Assembly: GCA_903852495.1 (NCBI GenBank) | Contig: CAINRC010000128.1 | Coordinates: forward strand, 1 to 64,000 | Direction of reading: 5' to 3' | Source: an uncultured Geobacteraceae bacterium | GTDB taxonomy: Bacteria > Desulfobacterota > Desulfuromonadia > Geobacterales > Pseudopelobacteraceae | Length of the DNA stretch: 64,000 bases | Part shown: positions 49,659 to 59,175 of the stretch, piece by piece | How the letters are laid out: each line of letters opens with the position of its first letter | Position numbering within the stretch: the first letter of the stretch is position 1 | Notes under the pieces: model-generated | Databases searched by the model: none | Seen by the model: only the letters and a program-made list of their open reading frames with translations | What the model was told of the DNA's origin: nothing | Program-made: the position numbers and the translations under genes

Positions 49659-52355
49659 TTACAGGGCGAAAGCCTGACGCATTATTTCAGCCCGCTGTTC
49701 GGCGTGAATATGATGTGACCCGACCGCCGGGCAGGAATCTGCCGGACGACCGATATAGCTGACTGTCGCCGACAGGTTTCTGAACTGCCGCTCAATGTAG
49801 TGCCAGGCACCCATATTTTCCGGTTCCTCCTGCACCCAACATAGCCGGCATCCGGTCCCGCACCGGGCGAGAATGCCCTGAACTGCTGCGGCATCCAGCG
49901 GGTATAGCTGTTCAACCCTGACGATTACCGTATCCTGCCGGTTGAGCCTGATGCGTTCATCCTCCAACTCATAATATATTTTCCCGCTACAGAACAGGAC
50001 CTGTCGGGCATCAGAATAATTTTCAGCGCTGCTGATACAGGTTTTGAATGTCCCTGCACTGAATTCAGCACGGCTTGAAACACAGATCGGGTGACGCAGC
50101 AGACTCTTCGGTGTAAATACGATCAGCGGTTTCCGGAATGACTGCAGCATCTGGCGCCTGAGCAGATGAAACATCTGGGCCGGCGTTGACGGGCAGACCA
50201 CCACCATATTTTCCGATGCACACAGCTGCAGGTACCGTTCGATACGCGCACTGGAATGTTCGGCCCCCTGCCCTTCGTACCCGTGCGGAAGCAGCAGTAC
50301 CAGACCGGAGGCACGATTCCATTTGGTTTCGCCACTGGCGATAAACTGGTCGATGACAACCTGAGCCCCGTTGGCAAAGTCACCAAACTGCGCCTCCCAG
50401 AGAGTGAGACAATGCGGCGCTTCCAGGGAATACCCGTATTCAAAACCAAGCACAGCAAACTCGGAAAGCAGACTGTTCCACACCTGAAAAGCTGCTCCGT
50501 CACGGGCAACGGCTTCCAGCGGCGTGCAACTCCGCTCGTCTCTGTTATCGATAACGACACAGTGACGGTGGTTGAACGTCCCCCGCCGGGAATCCTGGCC
50601 GGAAAGACGGACGGAATACCCCTGGTCCAGCAGCGTTCCATAGGCAAGGATTTCGGCATTTCCCCAATCGATCCCCTCCCCGTTCAGGACCGCATCTAAA
50701 CGTTTCTGAATCAGGGTGGCAATTTTTGCATGGGGCGTAAAGTCTGCGGGCAGAGCCGCCAACTGCCTGGCCATAGCCTCCAGCCTGTCCGCTGACACCG
50801 CCGTTTCAACAACTGTATTGCTGTATGCGGTATCGATGCCGCTCCATCGGTCGGAAAAACCGATCGCCTTCGCCTCAGGAGTTTTTTTGAACGAAGTTTC
50901 CAGCGCCTCGCTGACACGCTGCTCAAGTTGAATTAGATCCGCCGCCGGGATACCGGCCTCTTCAGCCAGTACCCCTGCATAGATCCGGTTTACCGGTGGA
51001 CGCCCCGCGATCATCTGATACATTCCGGGCTGGGTAAACGCCGGTTCATCACCTTCGTTATGACCGTGGCGACGGTAGCAGATCAGTTCAATCACCACAT
51101 CACGGTGAAAGGTCCTGCGGTACTCCATGGCAAGGTCGACCGCATGGAGAGCGGACTCCGGCGCTTCCCCCTGAATATGAAAAATCGGGCAGGAAAGCAT
51201 TTTGGCGATATCCGTGGCATAGCAGGTGGAGCGGGAATCCTTGGGCAGCGTCGTAAAACCGATCTGGTTATTGAGCACAACATGAATCGTCCCGCCGGTG
51301 CCGTAGCCGGTCAGTTCGGACATATTGAGGGTCTCCATGACGCTTCCCTGCCCGGCAAAAGCAGCATCGCCGTGAATCAGAACCGGCAGCACCCGCTGAA
51401 CCCCGTCCGTACCATAGTGATCCTGCCTGGCACGGCACTTCCCCTCGACAACAGCATTTACCGCCTCAAGATGACTCGGGTTGGCGGCGATGGTTACGTG
51501 AACCCTGCCGCCGTCCAAATCGATGTCGCACGAATATCCCTTGTGATATTTGACATCACCGTCTCCCAGGAAACCGGGGGAAATACTGTCGGTAAACTCG
51601 GCAAAAAGGTTTTCATACGGCTTGCGCAGAATATGCGCCAGCACATTCAGCCTCCCGCGATGTGACATCCCGATCACAACATCGCTGACTCCACCCCCCG
51701 GACAGGCACAGACAATCCGGTCAAGCACCGGAATCAGAATTTCGCCCCCTTCGAGTGAAAAACGTTTCTGCCCGATAAACCTGCGATGGAGAAACGCTTC
51801 AAACAGTGCAGCTTGATGGAGTTTTTCCAGAATATGCATTTTTTCGGCACGGGAAAAATCTGGATGATTCCGACACGGCTCCATCCGGTCAATCAGCCAC
51901 TGGCGCTCATCCGGTTCCTGAATGTGCATGAATTCCACACCGGTTTCCCGGCAATAGGTTTCACGCATGGTTTGCACAACTTCTCGCAGTGTGGCGTGCG
52001 GTGTAAGAAAGCGGCGACAGGCAAAGGAGGTGTCAAGATCACTGTCGTCAAGATCAAAAGCAGAGAGTTCAAGCAGAGGATGGGATAACCGGCAGGGGGA
52101 AAGCGGGTCGGTACACGCAAGCAGGTGACCGAGAGAGCGGTAGCGGTAGATAAGCGACTGAACACCCGATAACTTCAGCGCTCCCTTTTCGTCAAGGGTA
52201 CCACCACTGACCGACACACCTGCCTGACCGAGGTCGAAACCGGAGAAAAACAGCCGCCATTGCTCCGGCACGGAATCGGGTGACTGCTGCCACTGACGGT
52301 AGTGCTCATCAAGCCATTCTCCTGATACTGCCGCCAGAAAATTCCGGTCCGTCAT
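49659..52355 (-). CDS. sucA: 2-oxoglutarate dehydrogenase E1 component
   Basis: An 898-residue thiamine-diphosphate enzyme that decarboxylates 2-oxoglutarate in the TCA cycle complex. The N-terminal segment (LAAVSGEWLDEHYRQWQQSP) is followed by RFSLEGGEILIPVLDRIV, VIGMSHRGRLNVLAHILRKP, the ThDP motif region HGDAAFAGQGSVMETLNMSE, and CYRRHGHNEGDEPAFTQPGM. The C-terminal half has LLPHGYEGQGAEHSSARIER. Length is near E. coli SucA (933). The E2 gene sucB is not next to it: rimP follows and yihY precedes. It may be co-transcribed from yihY (79-base gap). Confidence 0.96.
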   Translation of the reverse strand: MTDRNFLAAVSGEWLDEHYRQWQQSPDSVPEQWRLFFSGFDLGQAGVSVSGGTLDEKGALKLSGVQSLIYRYRSLGHLLACTDPLSPCRLSHPLLELSAFDLDDSDLDTSFACRRFLTPHATLREVVQTMRETYCRETGVEFMHIQEPDERQWLIDRMEPCRNHPDFSRAEKMHILEKLHQAALFEAFLHRRFIGQKRFSLEGGEILIPVLDRIVCACPGGGVSDVVIGMSHRGRLNVLAHILRKPYENLFAEFTDSISPGFLGDGDVKYHKGYSCDIDLDGGRVHVTIAANPSHLEAVNAVVEGKCRARQDHYGTDGVQRVLPVLIHGDAAFAGQGSVMETLNMSELTGYGTGGTIHVVLNNQIGFTTLPKDSRSTCYATDIAKMLSCPIFHIQGEAPESALHAVDLAMEYRRTFHRDVVIELICYRRHGHNEGDEPAFTQPGMYQMIAGRPPVNRIYAGVLAEEAGIPAADLIQLEQRVSEALETSFKKTPEAKAIGFSDRWSGIDTAYSNTVVETAVSADRLEAMARQLAALPADFTPHAKIATLIQKRLDAVLNGEGIDWGNAEILAYGTLLDQGYSVRLSGQDSRRGTFNHRHCVVIDNRDERSCTPLEAVARDGAAFQVWNSLLSEFAVLGFEYGYSLEAPHCLTLWEAQFGDFANGAQVVIDQFIASGETKWNRASGLVLLLPHGYEGQGAEHSSARIERYLQLCASENMVVVCPSTPAQMFHLLRRQMLQSFRKPLIVFTPKSLLRHPICVSSRAEFSAGTFKTCISSAENYSDARQVLFCSGKIYYELEDERIRLNRQDTVIVRVEQLYPLDAAAVQGILARCGTGCRLCWVQEEPENMGAWHYIERQFRNLSATVSYIGRPADSCPAVGSHHIHAEQRAEIMRQAFAL

Positions 52356-52434
52356 AGTATCCCCGTTGCTCCCACTGAAATTACACAGTCAGGTATGGCA
52401 GCTGTGCTTTTTACAAAACTGCCGGTCTCCGCCA

Positions 52435-53727
52435 TCACTGCCGTTCAACAGTACGCAACAGGTCACGAACTGTCACCCCTTCAAGGCTGACACGACAGCC
52501 GTCCCACCCCTTGCGTACTGTCTCCTCGGCACACTGAAGGGCTTTGCTGCTGTTCTGGAGCTCCGAAACACCACGCAGCGACCCGATGACATCACGAACC
52601 TGGACCTCCGATGGGTCACGCACCGGCAGCCAACCGGATTCATTACTCCCGGTGGCGGCAATATACCCCAGAAGCCGCAATTCATCTGAAACGGTCTCCA
52701 TCAGCAGCAAAGGGACGTCAAGTTCATCAGCCAGTTGCCCGGTTGATGGCGGAGTACCACCGGCTTGAAAATGGTGGCACACCTGAAGCAGCAGTGCCAG
52801 AGAGAGTTCTTCACGCGCCGTCTCCGTCAGGTGAAGGGCGCTGACGTAAATACCGTGACCATGGTGCTGATGGGCAAAAACGATCTCAAGCCCGAACAGG
52901 ACAATAAGCCAGCTCGTGTAGATCCAGACCAGAAACACCGGGACTGCGGCCAGCGTCCCGTAAATCGCATTATAGTTGGCAACTCCCACCTGAAAGTGGA
53001 AATACCCCCACTGGGCCAGCTGCCAGGCGGTTCCGGCAACAATCCCCCCGGTCACGGCAGAGGCAAAACGAATTTTGGTATTCGGAATAAATATGTACAG
53101 AAAAACCATGGCAATCCAGACGCTTACATACGGCAGGAACCGAAACAGCAGCAGAATTGCATCACTCAGGTAGGTATTCTGAATCAACCACTGCAGCATC
53201 CATTGACTCTGCAGAGATGAGGTCATGCTGGTCGCAGCCAGTAGCAGGATCGGCCCGACAACAACAACACTCAAATAATCACTGAATCGTCTCTGGACAG
53301 ACCGGGTTTCGCGCACTCCCCATACGGCGTTGAATGCCTCTTCGATGCTTCCCATCAAAGAAATGACGGTAATGATCAGCAATGCAAGGCCGATCACCCC
53401 CAATGATTTCACATTGGTATTATTCACGTAGTTGACAATGCGGGAAACCGTATCGCCGGAATCGCCCGCCACCTGACGCAGAATCGGCTCAAGGGCATTC
53501 TGCGCGCCAAGTCCTTTCAGAACCGAAAACGCGATTGCCAGAAACGGAACCATGGACAGAACCGTGGTGTAGGTAAGAGCGGAGGCACGCATCGGCCCCT
53601 GATGGGTTATGAAATTAACCGCAATAACGTACGTGAGCCGCAGCAGCGAGAAGAGTTTCCCTTTCAGGCCATACCACTTTTCGGGAGAATCTGTTTGCAG
53701 CAGATCAGGAATTTTCAGGTTTATCAT
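52435..53727 (-). CDS. YihY-family inner-membrane protein with C-terminal winged helix
   Basis: A 430-residue protein of the YihY/UPF0761 family (once misnamed ribonuclease BN), with six expected membrane helices. Typical segments are THQGPMRASALTYTTVLSMV, LLIITVISLMGSIEEAFNAV, WGVRETRS and NYNAIYGTLAAVPVFLVWIY. After about residue 290 comes a soluble domain with a winged-helix look (GTPPSTGQLADELDVPLLLM). The start at 53727 has an AGGG site and matches the family. The function is not established. Confidence 0.9.
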   Translation of the reverse strand: MINLKIPDLLQTDSPEKWYGLKGKLFSLLRLTYVIAVNFITHQGPMRASALTYTTVLSMVPFLAIAFSVLKGLGAQNALEPILRQVAGDSGDTVSRIVNYVNNTNVKSLGVIGLALLIITVISLMGSIEEAFNAVWGVRETRSVQRRFSDYLSVVVVGPILLLAATSMTSSLQSQWMLQWLIQNTYLSDAILLLFRFLPYVSVWIAMVFLYIFIPNTKIRFASAVTGGIVAGTAWQLAQWGYFHFQVGVANYNAIYGTLAAVPVFLVWIYTSWLIVLFGLEIVFAHQHHGHGIYVSALHLTETAREELSLALLLQVCHHFQAGGTPPSTGQLADELDVPLLLMETVSDELRLLGYIAATGSNESGWLPVRDPSEVQVRDVIGSLRGVSELQNSSKALQCAEETVRKGWDGCRVSLEGVTVRDLLRTVERQ

Positions 53728-53761
53728 GGTGTGTCCCTCTCTTGGCACAGGGGTGCGAAGA

Positions 53762-54127
53762 TCAGATGGTAATCGTATCTCCCGGACGCATCCGCCGCTG
53801 ATCATCACGTGCCGGAGTTCCAATAGACGAGGAAAGCAGGAAAAAGAAAAGGAATATCATGGCCGCAATGCCGAAAAGAATCGGCAGAATACGGATTCGG
53901 ACGTCGTTTTTCAGCGGTGACAGTACGAAGCCGAATACAGTCACAACAACACCGTAGCCACCAATCGCCGCAGCCCAGAACATACCGAGACGGTACAACC
54001 GGCTCTCCCCCGCCGGGGTCAGAGCAAACAGATCGGAGATCTGTACATGGCAATAACTGACCAGCACGATTAAAATCAACGCTGCCATGATCAGGCGCAT
54101 ACCATTTCTGACGGTTCGCTTACGCAC
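53762..54127 (-). CDS. Small three-helix membrane protein
   Basis: A 121-residue hydrophobic protein with three predicted membrane segments: MAALILIVLVSYCHVQISDL, FWAAAIGGYGVVVTVFGFVL and ILFGIAAMIFLFFFLLSSS. It ends in a short polar tail (DDQRRMRPGDTITI). I do not recognise a family. The start is a GTG at 54127 preceded by GGGGGTG; an ATG at 54100 is an alternative. It is placed 3 bases after the Sua5/YciO stop, so it is co-transcribed. Confidence 0.75.
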   Translation of the reverse strand: MRKRTVRNGMRLIMAALILIVLVSYCHVQISDLFALTPAGESRLYRLGMFWAAAIGGYGVVVTVFGFVLSPLKNDVRIRILPILFGIAAMIFLFFFLLSSSIGTPARDDQRRMRPGDTITI

Positions 54128-54130
54128 TGG

Positions 54131-54751
54131 CTACACCCCCTGACTGCCGCACCATGAGATGTCCCCCATTCCCGCCCGCAAAACCTCCGGGGTCGGACCT
54201 ATCAGACTGATGACAGAACTGACATCAGTTGCCAGAATTCCGCCGTCAATGACAAAATCAAGTTGACCGCCGAAGGTTTCCGCAATAGTGCGTGGATCCC
54301 CTTCCGGCTCTTCGCCTGAAAGGTTGGCGCTGGTGGTTATAATCGGGTTTCCCAATGCGGTCACAAGATCGCAGCAGATTCTGTTATCGGGAATGCGGAT
54401 GCCGACGGTTTTCTGGCGGGTCAGCAGCAGATCCGGGACCTCATGCGTTGCTTCAAATACGAAGGTGTACGGACCGGGCAGGTACCGTTTTATTATTTTG
54501 AAGGCAGAATTGCTGACCCGGGCATACCGGGAAATTTCCGAAAGAGATGAGCAGATAATCGAGAATGGTTTGCGCTTGTCACGCTGCTTCATCTGATAAA
54601 TACGCTCGATGCTTTTTTTGCAGAAGATCGAGCAGCCGATGCCGTAGGTTGTATCCGTCGGATAGGCGATGACCCGGCCGTCCTTGAGGCTGTCGACAAC
54701 CCGGGAGATCTGGTGCGGTTGGGGATGATCGGGGTTAATTTCCAGAATCAT
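54131..54751 (-). CDS. Sua5/YciO/YrdC-family protein, YciO-like
   Basis: A 206-residue member of the family that makes threonylcarbamoyl-AMP, the first step of t6A tRNA modification. Conserved features: GRVIAYPTDTTYGIGCSIF, the lysine/arginine pair in YQMKQRDKRKPFSIIC, and NPIITTSANLSGEEPEGDP. The opening INPDHPQPHQ and the overall order resemble YciO more than TsaC. Whether it performs the TsaC reaction here is undecided, but it is operonic with tsaD. The start at 54751 overlaps the rsmA stop (ATGA). Confidence 0.88.
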   Translation of the reverse strand: MILEINPDHPQPHQISRVVDSLKDGRVIAYPTDTTYGIGCSIFCKKSIERIYQMKQRDKRKPFSIICSSLSEISRYARVSNSAFKIIKRYLPGPYTFVFEATHEVPDLLLTRQKTVGIRIPDNRICCDLVTALGNPIITTSANLSGEEPEGDPRTIAETFGGQLDFVIDGGILATDVSSVISLIGPTPEVLRAGMGDISWCGSQGV

Positions 54752-55575
54752 GGCAATGCCCCCCGTAGTAGTTCCGTCACACGGCACGACAGCAGGGCGA
54801 ACTCCTCAAGCGAAAGTGTCTCTCCCCTCCTGCGACCGTCAATTGCACATACCTCAAGCAACTGTTCACAATCAACAGTTTTTGCGAATTCGGCTGATTT
54901 CAGGCAATTGGAAAGCGTCTTGCGGCGCATGGAGAAGGCACTTTTCACTACGCTTCTGAATACATCCTCATCGCCAACCTCAGCTTTCGCCGCTGAACGG
55001 GGGATAAAATTCAGCACAACCGAATCCACTTTGGGGCTGGGATGAAAACAGCCGGGCGGTACCACGATCACGCGCCTGATATCGAACCACAAGCCAAGAA
55101 GTACCGTCGTCACCCCATAGGCGGAGCAATCGGGAGGTGCGGCCAGGCGGTCACCTACCTCTTTTTGCAGCATCAGCGTCATGCGCTCCAGCCTGCTGTG
55201 GACGTTGTACAGGCGGAACAGTACTTCGGTTGAAATGTTGTAGGGAAGGTTGGCGACCACGTTCCATTTCCGGGGAGATTCGGACAGAAGCGTATCAAGA
55301 TCGACCTTAAGCACATCTGCGTCAATAACAGTAACGTGCTCATCTCCCTGATGCCGGTTACGATGGAACGCCGCCAGGGCGTGGTCAAATTCGATCAGCA
55401 CGAGTCTGCCGGCACGCTCGACCAGATGGTTTGTCAGGGCGCCCCGGCCCGGGCCGATTTCAAGCACCGGCTGGTCGGGCAGAATATTGGCGGCCTGGAT
55501 AATCCGGTCAATGATATTCCCGTCAACCAGAAAATTCTGTCCCAGCGATTTCAGGGGGCGGCGTGCAGCACTCAT
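54748..55575 (-). CDS. rsmA: 16S rRNA (adenine1518/1519-N6) dimethyltransferase
   Basis: A 275-residue SAM-dependent methyltransferase (KsgA) that dimethylates two adenines in the 3' hairpin of 16S rRNA. It begins MSAARRPLKSLGQNFLVDGN and has LEIGPGRGALTNHLVERAG (SAM site) and the catalytic NLPYNIS motif in VVANLPYNISTEVLFRLY. The start overlaps the tsaD stop (ATGA). Length is normal. Confidence 0.97.
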   Translation of the reverse strand: MSAARRPLKSLGQNFLVDGNIIDRIIQAANILPDQPVLEIGPGRGALTNHLVERAGRLVLIEFDHALAAFHRNRHQGDEHVTVIDADVLKVDLDTLLSESPRKWNVVANLPYNISTEVLFRLYNVHSRLERMTLMLQKEVGDRLAAPPDCSAYGVTTVLLGLWFDIRRVIVVPPGCFHPSPKVDSVVLNFIPRSAAKAEVGDEDVFRSVVKSAFSMRRKTLSNCLKSAEFAKTVDCEQLLEVCAIDGRRRGETLSLEEFALLSCRVTELLRGALP

Positions 55576-56594
55576 GTCAATGATTCCTTTATACTGTCCA
55601 TATTCCACGTGGCGGTGACATCCAGAGAAAGGGGCGAGGCATGACCGTGAGACAGATAATAGTCACCCGGGACCGCAAGCATCGCCGCATTGTCGCCACA
55701 GAGCGAGGGGCGCGGTATGGACAGCTCGACGCCAAGCTTACGGCACAGTGCCGTCATGCTGCTGCGCAGACCGCTGTTGCAGGCAACCCCTCCCGCGACC
55801 ACAAGACGGGAAGCACCGGTCTGGAGGATGGCAGCCTCTGTTTTAGCCGAAAGTACGTGACATACCGCCTGTTGAAATGAAGCGCACAGGTCATTGGCGG
55901 CCTCGCCAGGAATGGTAACCGGATTCTTCGCCACCTGCTGCAACACCGCCGTTTTCAAGCCACTGAAGCTGAAGTTGAGAGTGCCGTCACGAAGCAGCGG
56001 TCTCGGCAAACGCAGCGCATCAGGGTCACCGCTCTGGGCCATCCGGTCAACCAGCGCCCCGCCCGGATACGGCATCCCCATGATTTTCGCACATTTGTCA
56101 TACGCCTCTCCGGCAGCATCATCAATGGTTCTGCCAAGGGTGGTGTACTGGCCGAAATTGGTTACATGGTACAGGTGGGTATGCCCACCGGATACAACCA
56201 ACGCCAGAAAGGGGAACTCCACTGGCCGCTCCAGAAAGGATGCAAACAGATGACCTTCAATATGGTGTACGCCGACATACGGGATTTTGCGGGCCACGGC
56301 AATGGCCTTTGCCGCAGAAAACCCGACCAGCAGCGCACCTGACAGCCCCGGCCCACGGGTAACGGCGACCCCTTCCAACTCATCCATGCCGACACCGGCA
56401 TCCTGAAGCGCCAGAGTGACCACCGGCGCCAAAGACTCCAGATGCTTTCTGGATGCGATCTCCGGGACAACACCGCCATATTCAGCGTGGATGGCAACCT
56501 GGGAGGAAATAACCGAAGACAGGACGTCGCGGCCGTTACGCACTATCGCGGCGGCCGTTTCGTCACAGGATGTTTCAATGGCAAGGAGCAGCAT
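55572..56594 (-). CDS. tsaD: tRNA N6-adenosine threonylcarbamoyltransferase
   Basis: A 340-residue ASKHA-fold enzyme that transfers the threonylcarbamoyl group to A37 of tRNAs. It begins MLLLAIETSCDETAAAIVRN and has the metal site HxxxH at His111/His115 (GVHHIEGHLFASF), LALVVSGGHTHLY, and VVAGGVACNSGLRSSM. Length matches TsaD (about 340). It lies 29 bases after phoH and overlaps rsmA. Confidence 0.97.
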   Translation of the reverse strand: MLLLAIETSCDETAAAIVRNGRDVLSSVISSQVAIHAEYGGVVPEIASRKHLESLAPVVTLALQDAGVGMDELEGVAVTRGPGLSGALLVGFSAAKAIAVARKIPYVGVHHIEGHLFASFLERPVEFPFLALVVSGGHTHLYHVTNFGQYTTLGRTIDDAAGEAYDKCAKIMGMPYPGGALVDRMAQSGDPDALRLPRPLLRDGTLNFSFSGLKTAVLQQVAKNPVTIPGEAANDLCASFQQAVCHVLSAKTEAAILQTGASRLVVAGGVACNSGLRSSMTALCRKLGVELSIPRPSLCGDNAAMLAVPGDYYLSHGHASPLSLDVTATWNMDSIKESLT

Positions 56595-56623
56595 TCAGGA
56601 AAGCCTTGTGGACGTGCAACCGG

Positions 56624-57940
56624 TCACAGCAGATTGGCGGCCAGTTCGGCCAATTCAGAACGTTCGCCTTTGGTCAGGGTCACATGGGCGGCAATCCGCT
56701 CCCCCTTGAATTTTTCCACCAGGTAGGTCAGACCGTTGCTGGAGGAGTCAACATAGGGGTTGTCGATCTGGTACGGGTCGCCGGTCAGGACGATCTTGGT
56801 TCCTTCACCGACACGGGTAACGATCGTCTTGATTTCATGGGGGGTCAGGTTCTGGGCCTCATCCACAATCAGGTACTGGTTCGGGATAGAGCGGCCACGG
56901 ATATAGGTCAGCGGCTCAATGTCCAGAAGCCCCATGGCCATCAGCTCTTTGTACCCCTTGCTGTGCCGTTTTTCAGATTCATGACCGGAGATCAGCAGCT
57001 CCACGTTGTCAAAGATCGGCTGCATCCAGGGGGTCAGCTTTTCTTCAATATCACCCGGCAGAAAACCGAGATCCTTCCCCATGGGGAACACAGGGCGCGA
57101 AACCAGCAGACGATTGTAAATATTTTCCTCCGCCGTTTTATGCAGACCGGCCGCAATCGCCATAAGGGTTTTTCCGGTTCCCGCCTTGCCGACCAGCGTC
57201 ACCAGCTTGATAGTGTCATCCATGAGTACATCAAGGGCAAAGGACTGTTCCCGGTTGCGCGGGAAAAGGCTCCAGATCCCCTCTTTCGGCACCTTGCGCA
57301 CCGGCACAATACGGGAGTTGGCAGGGTCGTTGCGGCAGATGGCAGAATGGCTCGGATTCGAACTATCGACAATGGTTATAAACTCATTGGGAGACAGTCC
57401 TGCCGGAGCCTCAAGCCACCCCTGTCCATAGAACCGGTCAATCGCTTCCGGCAGCACATCAATGGACCGGGTACCGGAATACAGATCCTGGATATCAACT
57501 TTATCCGACTCATAATCTTCCGCGATCAGCCCGATAGCATCGGCCTTGATGCGCAAATTGGAATCTTTGGTCACAAAGATGGTTACGGTGTCAGGAAAGC
57601 GATCGCGGACGTCCTGAGCAACAGCAATGATCCGGTTGTCACCATTGTCAACACGGAGATCAACCGGCAGGTTCTTGAAATATTTTTCGGTAAACATCTC
57701 GACCCGCAGCGATCCGCCGCCCGGCATGGTAACGCCCCCCGCCAGAGAGCCCTTCTCACGCATGGCATCGAGAATTCTGGAAACCATGCGGGCATTTCTG
57801 CCGGTTTCATTCATATCCTTTTTGAAGCGGTCAACCTCCTCAATAACGGTAATCGGAATGATGATATTGTTATCCTGGAACTTGAACAGCGACTGCGGAT
57901 CGTGGAGTAATACGTTTGTATCAAGGATGAAGTTTTTCAT
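56624..57940 (-). CDS. PhoH-family ATPase with N-terminal PIN domain
   Basis: A 438-residue PhoH2-type protein: a PIN endoribonuclease domain (about 1-135; NFILDTNVLLHDP, VIEEVDRFKKD, TVTIFVTKDSNLRIKADAIG) fused to a PhoH RNA-helicase-like ATPase (about 235-435). Walker A is VGKAGTGKTLMAI and Walker B is YLIVDEAQN. Such proteins can unwind and cleave RNA. An AAGGAG site precedes the ATG. It lies between the cysteine-desulfurase-like gene and tsaD in a long co-directional run. Confidence 0.93.
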   Translation of the reverse strand: MKNFILDTNVLLHDPQSLFKFQDNNIIIPITVIEEVDRFKKDMNETGRNARMVSRILDAMREKGSLAGGVTMPGGGSLRVEMFTEKYFKNLPVDLRVDNGDNRIIAVAQDVRDRFPDTVTIFVTKDSNLRIKADAIGLIAEDYESDKVDIQDLYSGTRSIDVLPEAIDRFYGQGWLEAPAGLSPNEFITIVDSSNPSHSAICRNDPANSRIVPVRKVPKEGIWSLFPRNREQSFALDVLMDDTIKLVTLVGKAGTGKTLMAIAAGLHKTAEENIYNRLLVSRPVFPMGKDLGFLPGDIEEKLTPWMQPIFDNVELLISGHESEKRHSKGYKELMAMGLLDIEPLTYIRGRSIPNQYLIVDEAQNLTPHEIKTIVTRVGEGTKIVLTGDPYQIDNPYVDSSSNGLTYLVEKFKGERIAAHVTLTKGERSELAELAANLL

Positions 57941-58008
57941 GGGGCTCCTTCTGGGTGAACTGGATAACGGCAGAGCGCCGAAGCAGGAAATTGTTGTAAC
58001 TCAAGTTT

Positions 58009-59160
58009 TCAGGCTGATCTGCGAATTTTGGTGATGCATTGTACTACGGCGTCAGAAAAGAAAGCAATCTCTTCGCTCGTCGTGAGCCAGCCGGGACTGA
58101 CACGAACCGTCCCCGCCGGTAGAGTACCCAGAGTACGGTGAGCAGGGGGAGCGCATTGCAACCCGGCCCGGACTGCAATGTCAAAGCCATGATCAAGCTC
58201 CAGAGCCAGCTGCGACGGGTCAACTCCGGAGGCGGTGAAAGAAAGTACCGAACAGCGCTCGGCCCCATCAGCTGGGCCGTATATTGTTATTCCCGGGATA
58301 TTTTTCAGGTTCTGTTCCATCTGTGAGAGTAAGGACTGCTCGTGCGTGTGGATGGCAGCAAGTCCCCGGTCTCGGACAAATTCAATGCCGGCACACAGGC
58401 CGGCGATACCCGGAAGATTATGGGTGCCGGCCTCAAAGCCGTCCGGCATGACCAGCGGCTGTTCTTCTGCAGTCGAGTTGGTGCCGGTTCCCCCCTGAAT
58501 TACCGGTTTAAGCCGAACATGAGGCGCAGCATACAGGATCCCTGTTCCACCGGGTCCCAGCAGTCCCTTATGCCCCGGGACAGCCAGCAGGTCAATGGCG
58601 AAGCGCTGAACGTCAACAGGTATATGTCCGGCCGACTGAGCCGCATCCAGCAGAAAAAGCGCTCCCGCACTATGGCAGAGTTCAGACAGCTGCTGTATCG
58701 GCTGGGCAGCGCCGCAGACGTTGGATACATGGCTAAGCGCAATCATTCGCGTATTCTGCTGCACGGCACGGCTGACGTCGGCAATGGAAACAACGCCGTC
58801 CGGTCCGGCGGGAACGATCGTCAGATCGACACCTCTGTTGCGCAGTTCATACAGCGGGCGGAGCAGCGAATTGTGTTCCATGGAAGTGGTAATTACATGG
58901 TCGCCGGCGGTCAAGGTCCCGTGCAGCGCCAGATTGATGGCTCCGGTGGCATTGTGCGTAAAGATTATGCGGGATGAATCAGAAATTGAAAAAAAACCGG
59001 CTGCCGCTTCACGAGTTTTGAAAAGAATACGGCCGGCCTCCAGCGAGCGGCGATACCCCCCCCGTCCGGGAGAAGCTCCCACGTCACGCATGGCATGAAG
59101 AACCGCTTCATAAACGCACTCCGGCTTGGGAAATGATGTGGCGGCATTATCGAGGTACAC
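58009..59160 (-). CDS. Cysteine-desulfurase-like aminotransferase class V
   Basis: A 383-residue PLP enzyme of the cysteine desulfurase family. It starts at GTG as MYLDNAATSFPKP. The PLP lysine is Lys198 (AVPGHKGLLGPGGTG) and a catalytic-type cysteine is Cys336 in RAGLQCAPPAHRTLG. SMEHNSLLRPLYELRNRG and LDAAQSAGHIP are PLP-site segments. The class is the short-loop, SufS/CsdA-like group seen alone in Clostridia and Deltaproteobacteria; iscU/sufBCD are not adjacent. It lies 15 bases after the beta-helix gene and 68 before phoH. Confidence 0.92.
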   Translation of the reverse strand: MYLDNAATSFPKPECVYEAVLHAMRDVGASPGRGGYRRSLEAGRILFKTREAAAGFFSISDSSRIIFTHNATGAINLALHGTLTAGDHVITTSMEHNSLLRPLYELRNRGVDLTIVPAGPDGVVSIADVSRAVQQNTRMIALSHVSNVCGAAQPIQQLSELCHSAGALFLLDAAQSAGHIPVDVQRFAIDLLAVPGHKGLLGPGGTGILYAAPHVRLKPVIQGGTGTNSTAEEQPLVMPDGFEAGTHNLPGIAGLCAGIEFVRDRGLAAIHTHEQSLLSQMEQNLKNIPGITIYGPADGAERCSVLSFTASGVDPSQLALELDHGFDIAVRAGLQCAPPAHRTLGTLPAGTVRVSPGWLTTSEEIAFFSDAVVQCITKIRRSA

Positions 59161-59175
59161 TGAAGGTTCCTTTTA

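Noticed and set aside
56570-57910. Long plus-strand open frame (446 codons) opposite phoH
   Set aside because: It is an antisense shadow of a clear PIN-PhoH gene; the translation has no domain and is rich in residues typical of reverse-frame reading.
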